From positions 1 through 52,664 of the forward strand of contig NZ_JBBEBZ010000228.1 of assembly GCF_040882075.1 (NCBI RefSeq): DNA of 52,664 nucleotides. The letters are read 5' to 3'. Of this stretch, positions 48,842 to 52,664 are shown piece after piece; position 1 is the stretch's first letter, and every line of letters begins with the position of its first letter. The translations under genes and the position numbers were made by a program. The notes under the pieces were generated by a model that searched no databases, was not told the origin of the DNA, and worked only from the letters and a program-made list of their open reading frames with translations. Origin of the DNA: Nitriliruptor sp040882075. Lineage in GTDB: Bacteria; Actinomycetota; Nitriliruptoria; Nitriliruptorales; Nitriliruptoraceae.

Positions 48842-49602
48842 GCGCCACCACCTCACCCGCCGATCGCCGCACACCGTTGGTGCGCGCCATCCTCGCCCAG
48901 GCGGGCATGGAGCTGCGCCTGCTGGTCCGGTCGGGGGAGTCGTTGCTCGTCACCTTCGGTATCCCGCTCGGTCTGCTCGTGTTCTTCTCCAGCGTCGACG
49001 TGTTGCCGACCGGTGACCGGTCGAGCGTGGAGTTCCTGGTCCCCGGGGTGCTGGCGATCTCGACCGCTGCCACCGGCCTGGTCGCCGTCGCGATCCAGAC
49101 CGCGTTCGAGCGCAAGTACGGGGTGCTCAAGCGGCTCGGGGGGACGCCGCTGCCTCGGTCCGGGTTCCTGGCCGCCAAGGGCATCGCCGTCGCGGCACTG
49201 CTGCTGGTCCAGACGGCGCTGACGCTGGCGCTGGCGCTCGGCCCCCTCGGGTGGCGCCCGACGACGGGGATCGGGGTGGCGATCGCGATCGTGCTGGTCG
49301 GGGCCGTCGCCCACACCGCGCTCGGCCTGCTGCTGGCTGGCACCCTCCGAGCGGAGGCGACCCTGGCGCTGTCGAACGCGCTGTTCCTCGTCCTGCTGGT
49401 GATCAGCGGCGTGAGCTTCGACGCCTCGGTCCTGCCTGACGGTCTCGCGACGGTGGGGCGCATGCTCCCGCTCGGGGCGCTCGCGGAGGCGCTCCGCGCC
49501 GCGCTCGAGGGCGGTTCCGCGACGGGTCCTCTGCTGGTGGTCGTGGGCTGGGGTGCCGCAGCTGCCGCGGTCGCGGCGCGCACCTTCCGCTGGGAGCCCT
49601 GA
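48838..49602 (+). CDS. ABC-2 type permease
   Basis: 254 aa from GTG at 48838 overlapping the ATPase stop. Six membrane segments in the ABC-2 layout, with FERKYGVLKRLGGTPLPRSG (the conserved cytoplasmic coupling helix) after the second and SNALFLVLLVISGVSFDASV before the fifth. Partner of the ATPase. The ctaC gene starts 224 bases downstream. Confidence 0.88.
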   Translation: MSATTSPADRRTPLVRAILAQAGMELRLLVRSGESLLVTFGIPLGLLVFFSSVDVLPTGDRSSVEFLVPGVLAISTAATGLVAVAIQTAFERKYGVLKRLGGTPLPRSGFLAAKGIAVAALLLVQTALTLALALGPLGWRPTTGIGVAIAIVLVGAVAHTALGLLLAGTLRAEATLALSNALFLVLLVISGVSFDASVLPDGLATVGRMLPLGALAEALRAALEGGSATGPLLVVVGWGAAAAAVAARTFRWEP

Positions 49603-49826
49603 ACACCCGTGCCAGCGGTCGTCCGAACGCCCTCGGGGGTGCCAGGAGGTCCCCCGCACGCCCTCCGCTGCTGGTTGGGTCGCTCGAGAGCCAACGGCTA
49701 CCCTCCGTCGCACGACCGACCGCTCGCCCGTCCGGTCGTCCCCCCGACGGTCCCTGCGCTCGACATCCCTCCGCGTCCGCGGGTGGGCGTCGCACCGCCG
49801 CGGACCCGACACGAGGAGATGCGACG

Positions 49827-51002
49827 TTGCGGCAGACCGAGGTGCGCCCGGGACCGGGTGACCGTGTGGTGGGTCTCGCGGCTGCGGCCCGAGCCCGGCG
49901 GTCGACCTTCGCCAAGGTGGTGCTCGGCGTCGGCGCCGTGCTGCTGCTGTCGGCGTGCAGCGCGGAGTCGGCGCAGTCCGCGCTCGACCCCGCCGGGCCC
50001 TACGCGCAGCGTCCCCACGACCTGATCCGGATCGTGTTCATCCTCGCCCTCGGCGTCTTCATCTTCGTGCAGGGGCTGATCGTCTACTCGGTGGTCAAGT
50101 TCCGCCGCCGCGCGGACGACGACGGGTCCCTGCCGGTCCAGGTCCACGGCAACACCCGCCTCGAGATCATCTGGACCGTCATCCCGGCCCTCATCCTCGC
50201 CGCCATCGCGGTGCCGACCGTCCAGGGCATCTTCGCGCAGATGGACGAACCGGACGACCCGGAGACCGTCACCATCCAGGTGATCGGTCACCGCTGGTGG
50301 TGGGAGTACGAGTACCCCGCCGAGGCGTTCGGACTCGACGAGTCGATCTTCACCGCCAACGAGCTGGTCATCCCCGCCGGCGTCCCGGTGCGCCTGGAGA
50401 TGACCGCGGCCGATAACCAGCGCTCGCCCGACCGCGGGGTCATCCACTCGTTCTGGATCCCGCGGCTCGGCGGCAAGCAGGACGTCGTCCCCGGTCAGAC
50501 CACCTTCCTGAACCTCCAGGCGGACGACCCGGGCACCTACATCGGTCAGTGCGCCGAGTACTGCGGCCTGTCCCACGTGAACATGCGCGCCCGTGCCATC
50601 GCCCTCGACGAGGCGGAGTGGCAGCAGTGGCTCGAGGACCAGAGCAGCCCGGCCGCCGAACCCGAGGGCGGTCTCGAGGCCGAGGGCCGTGGGCTGTTCG
50701 AGGAGCTCGGCCCCGGTCCAGACGGCGCGGACCGACAGGCCTGTATCCAGTGCCACCAGGTCTACACCGAGGGTGGCGCCCGCAGCGCTGGCCAGGGACC
50801 CGACCTCACCCACCTGTTCAGCCGCAGCGAGTTCGCGGGCGCCATCCAGGACCTCGACGAGGACAACCTGCGTGCGTGGCTCGCCGACCCGAACGCGGTC
50901 AAGCCCATGCAGTGGGAGTCCAACGGGATCGGGATGCCGAACCTCGACCTCTCCGAGGACGAGATCGACGCCCTGGTCGCCTACCTCATGACCCTGCAGT
51001 AG
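49827..51002 (+). CDS. ctaC: Cytochrome c oxidase subunit II fused to cytochrome c (caa3 type)
   Basis: 391 aa from TTG at 49827, eight bases after GAGGAG; the ATG at 49819 is in another frame. Lipobox LLSAC in the N-terminal segment, two membrane helices, then the CuA domain: HRWWWEYEY, His207 in VIHSFW, Cys242/Cys246 in CAEYC, His250 and Met253. After a Pro/Glu linker a cytochrome c domain carries CIQCH (Cys306, Cys309, His310) and a likely Met ligand near GIGMPNL. Accepts electrons from cytochrome c or its own haem c. ctaD follows after 14 bases. Confidence 0.95.
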   Translation: MRQTEVRPGPGDRVVGLAAAARARRSTFAKVVLGVGAVLLLSACSAESAQSALDPAGPYAQRPHDLIRIVFILALGVFIFVQGLIVYSVVKFRRRADDDGSLPVQVHGNTRLEIIWTVIPALILAAIAVPTVQGIFAQMDEPDDPETVTIQVIGHRWWWEYEYPAEAFGLDESIFTANELVIPAGVPVRLEMTAADNQRSPDRGVIHSFWIPRLGGKQDVVPGQTTFLNLQADDPGTYIGQCAEYCGLSHVNMRARAIALDEAEWQQWLEDQSSPAAEPEGGLEAEGRGLFEELGPGPDGADRQACIQCHQVYTEGGARSAGQGPDLTHLFSRSEFAGAIQDLDEDNLRAWLADPNAVKPMQWESNGIGMPNLDLSEDEIDALVAYLMTLQ

Positions 51003-51016
51003 CGAGGAGACGCGAG

Positions 51017-52664
51017 ATGGCCACCGCCACCGCCGAACGCCAGCAGCAGGGCGGCGTGTTCCGACGCCCGACCGGCGACCGCGGCATCGTCAGCTGGATC
51101 TCGACCACCGACCACAAGCGGATCGGGATCCTCTACTTCTGGACCGTGCTGGTCTTCTTCACCCTCGGTGGGCTGGAGGCCTCGCTCGTCCGCGCCCAGC
51201 TCGCCGGCGCGGAGATGACGGTCCTGACCGCCGAGATGTACAACCAGCTGTTCACGATGCACGGCATCACGATGGTCTTCCTCGTGGTCATGCCGCTGTC
51301 GTCGGCGTTCTTCAACTACCTGATCCCGCTGATGATCGGCGCTCGGGACGTCGCCTTCCCGCGACTGAACGCCTTCAGCTACTGGGGCTACCTGTTCGGC
51401 GGCATCTTCCTCTACAGCTCGTTCCTGCTCGGTGGAGCACCGAACGGCGGCTGGACCGGGTACGCGCCCCTCGCCCAGGACGGCGTGTCCAACATGGCGT
51501 TCTACGCCATCGGTCTGCAGATGCTCGGCGTGTCGTCGCTCGCGGCGGCGGTCAACTTCATCACCACCATCCTGAACATGCGTGCGCCCGGGCTGACGTT
51601 CATGCGTATGCCGGTGTTCATCTGGATGGCGCTGGTGACCAACTTCCTGCTGCTGTTCGCGATGCCGGTCATCGCCGTCGCGCTGTTCATGCTGCAGTTC
51701 GACACCCTCTTCGCGGCGCAGTTCTTCGACCCGGCCAGCGGAGGCGACCCGATCCTGTGGCAGCACCTGTTCTGGTTGTTCGGTCACCCCGAGGTCTACA
51801 TCATGGTCCTCCCCGCGATGGGGATCGTGTCCGAGACCCTCCCGGTGTTCTCCAGGAAGCCACTGTTCGGGTACGCCGCGGTGGTCTTCGCCGGCGCCGC
51901 GATCGGCTTCATCGGCTTCGGCGTGTGGGCCCACCACATGTTCACCTCGGCGATCGGTCCCGTCGCGCGGTCGGCGTTCGCGCTGTCGACGATGTTCATC
52001 GCCGTGCCCACCGGGATCAAGATCTTCAACTGGGTGTTCACCATGTGGGGCGGCAAGCTCCGCCTGAACTCCGCCATGTTGTTCTCGATCGGCTTCGTGT
52101 CGATGTTCACCATCGGCGGGCTGTCCGGGGTGACCCACGCCGTCGTGCCGCACAACGCCCAGCAGCACGACACCTACTACGTGGTCGCCCACTTCCACTA
52201 CGTGCTCTTCGGTGGTGCGCTGTTCGGCCTCATCGCCGGCATGTACTACTGGTTCCCGAAGGTCACCGGGAAGCTGATGAACGAGGGGCTCGGCAAGCTC
52301 CACTTCTGGACCTGGCTCATCGGCTTCAACCTCACCTTCGGCCCGATGCACATGTCGGGCCTGCTCGGCCAGCCGCGCCGCACCGCGGTGCTGCCCGCCG
52401 AGCTCGGCGGCGAGGTCGAGCTGTACAACCTGCTGAGCACCATCGGCGTGGGCGTGCTCGCCGTGTCCGCGGTGATCTTCCTGGTGAACCTGCTCAAGAG
52501 CATCAAGGGTGGCGAGCCGTCAGGGCTCGACCCCTGGGACGCCCGCACCCTCGAGTGGTTGACGCACTCACCTCCGAAGGTGCACAACTTCGACGCTATC
52601 CCGGTGGTGACCCACCGCGACGAGTTCTGGCACCGCAAGTACGCCGAGGACGAGACCGGCGCGC
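51017..52664 (+). CDS. ctaD: Cytochrome c oxidase subunit I, 3' end outside window
   Basis: 549 codons visible from ATG at 51017 with GAGGAG upstream; the frame is open at the right edge. Haem-copper catalytic subunit. Ligands: His82 in MHGITM (low-spin haem), His257 and crosslinked Tyr261 in FGHPEVY, His306/His307 in WAHHMF (CuB), His392 and His394 in VAHFHYV (haem a3 and haem a). Glu259 in GHPEV marks an A1-type oxidase with the usual D-channel glutamate. Reduces O2 to water and pumps protons across the membrane. Confidence 0.97.
   Translation, partial: MATATAERQQQGGVFRRPTGDRGIVSWISTTDHKRIGILYFWTVLVFFTLGGLEASLVRAQLAGAEMTVLTAEMYNQLFTMHGITMVFLVVMPLSSAFFNYLIPLMIGARDVAFPRLNAFSYWGYLFGGIFLYSSFLLGGAPNGGWTGYAPLAQDGVSNMAFYAIGLQMLGVSSLAAAVNFITTILNMRAPGLTFMRMPVFIWMALVTNFLLLFAMPVIAVALFMLQFDTLFAAQFFDPASGGDPILWQHLFWLFGHPEVYIMVLPAMGIVSETLPVFSRKPLFGYAAVVFAGAAIGFIGFGVWAHHMFTSAIGPVARSAFALSTMFIAVPTGIKIFNWVFTMWGGKLRLNSAMLFSIGFVSMFTIGGLSGVTHAVVPHNAQQHDTYYVVAHFHYVLFGGALFGLIAGMYYWFPKVTGKLMNEGLGKLHFWTWLIGFNLTFGPMHMSGLLGQPRRTAVLPAELGGEVELYNLLSTIGVGVLAVSAVIFLVNLLKSIKGGEPSGLDPWDARTLEWLTHSPPKVHNFDAIPVVTHRDEFWHRKYAEDETGA

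Overview
The window is very GC-rich, uses many GTG starts, packs genes with 4-bp ATGA/GTGA overlaps and carries GC-rich hairpins instead of T-tailed terminators. With PurS/PurQ/PurL, LytR-CpsA-Psr and class F sortase proteins and a cytochrome c oxidase subunit II with a fused cytochrome c domain, this points to an actinobacterium. A deep-branching lineage such as Nitriliruptoria is my inference only. Two runs of 100 N show a scaffolded draft assembly.

Left part (1-13.5 kb). An MMPL exporter runs off the left edge, divergent from its TetR regulator. Next is an accessory zone (1.75-4.3 kb) with a ParDE toxin-antitoxin operon, a second toxin/HTH-like gene pair, and truncated transposase scraps resembling the IS3, IS30 and IS21 families. 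An eight-gene catabolic operon follows (4.38-13.1 kb): sugar-binding lipoprotein, two-domain ATPase, two different permeases, PfkB-family kinase, BtpA/SgcQ-like protein, HutC-type GntR regulator and a NodB-type deacetylase with an extra N-terminal domain. It resembles AI-2 (lsr) and rhamnose uptake systems but has different enzymes, and is the best candidate for an undescribed pathway. It ends at an ISL3-like transposase scrap abutting the 3' half of a tRNA-Arg(ACG), which looks like the attachment-site scar of an integrated element.

Central part (13.6-30 kb). Housekeeping and envelope genes: purK-purE, a methyltransferase, a lipoprotein made of two near-identical repeats beside a cupredoxin, a class F sortase, an orphan response regulator overlapping a glutaminase, a DUF554 protein, an overlapping trio (lipoprotein, LCP, phosphoesterase), an aldehyde dehydrogenase with an extended SDR reductase, a receiver gene with an internal deletion, and purS-(membrane protein)-purQ.

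Right part (30-52.7 kb). An acyl-CoA cluster (acyl-CoA dehydrogenase, TetR, thiolase-like protein, enoyl-CoA hydratase) separates purQ from purL. After purL come a secreted CocE-type hydrolase with an LPVTG sorting signal, a MATE exporter, a MOSC protein, an alpha/beta hydrolase, a TrmA-type RNA methyltransferase, a lipoprotein, prmA (crossed by the second N gap) and an AI-2E-family membrane protein. Last is an ABC-2 exporter pair directly upstream of ctaC and ctaD; ctaD runs off the right edge.
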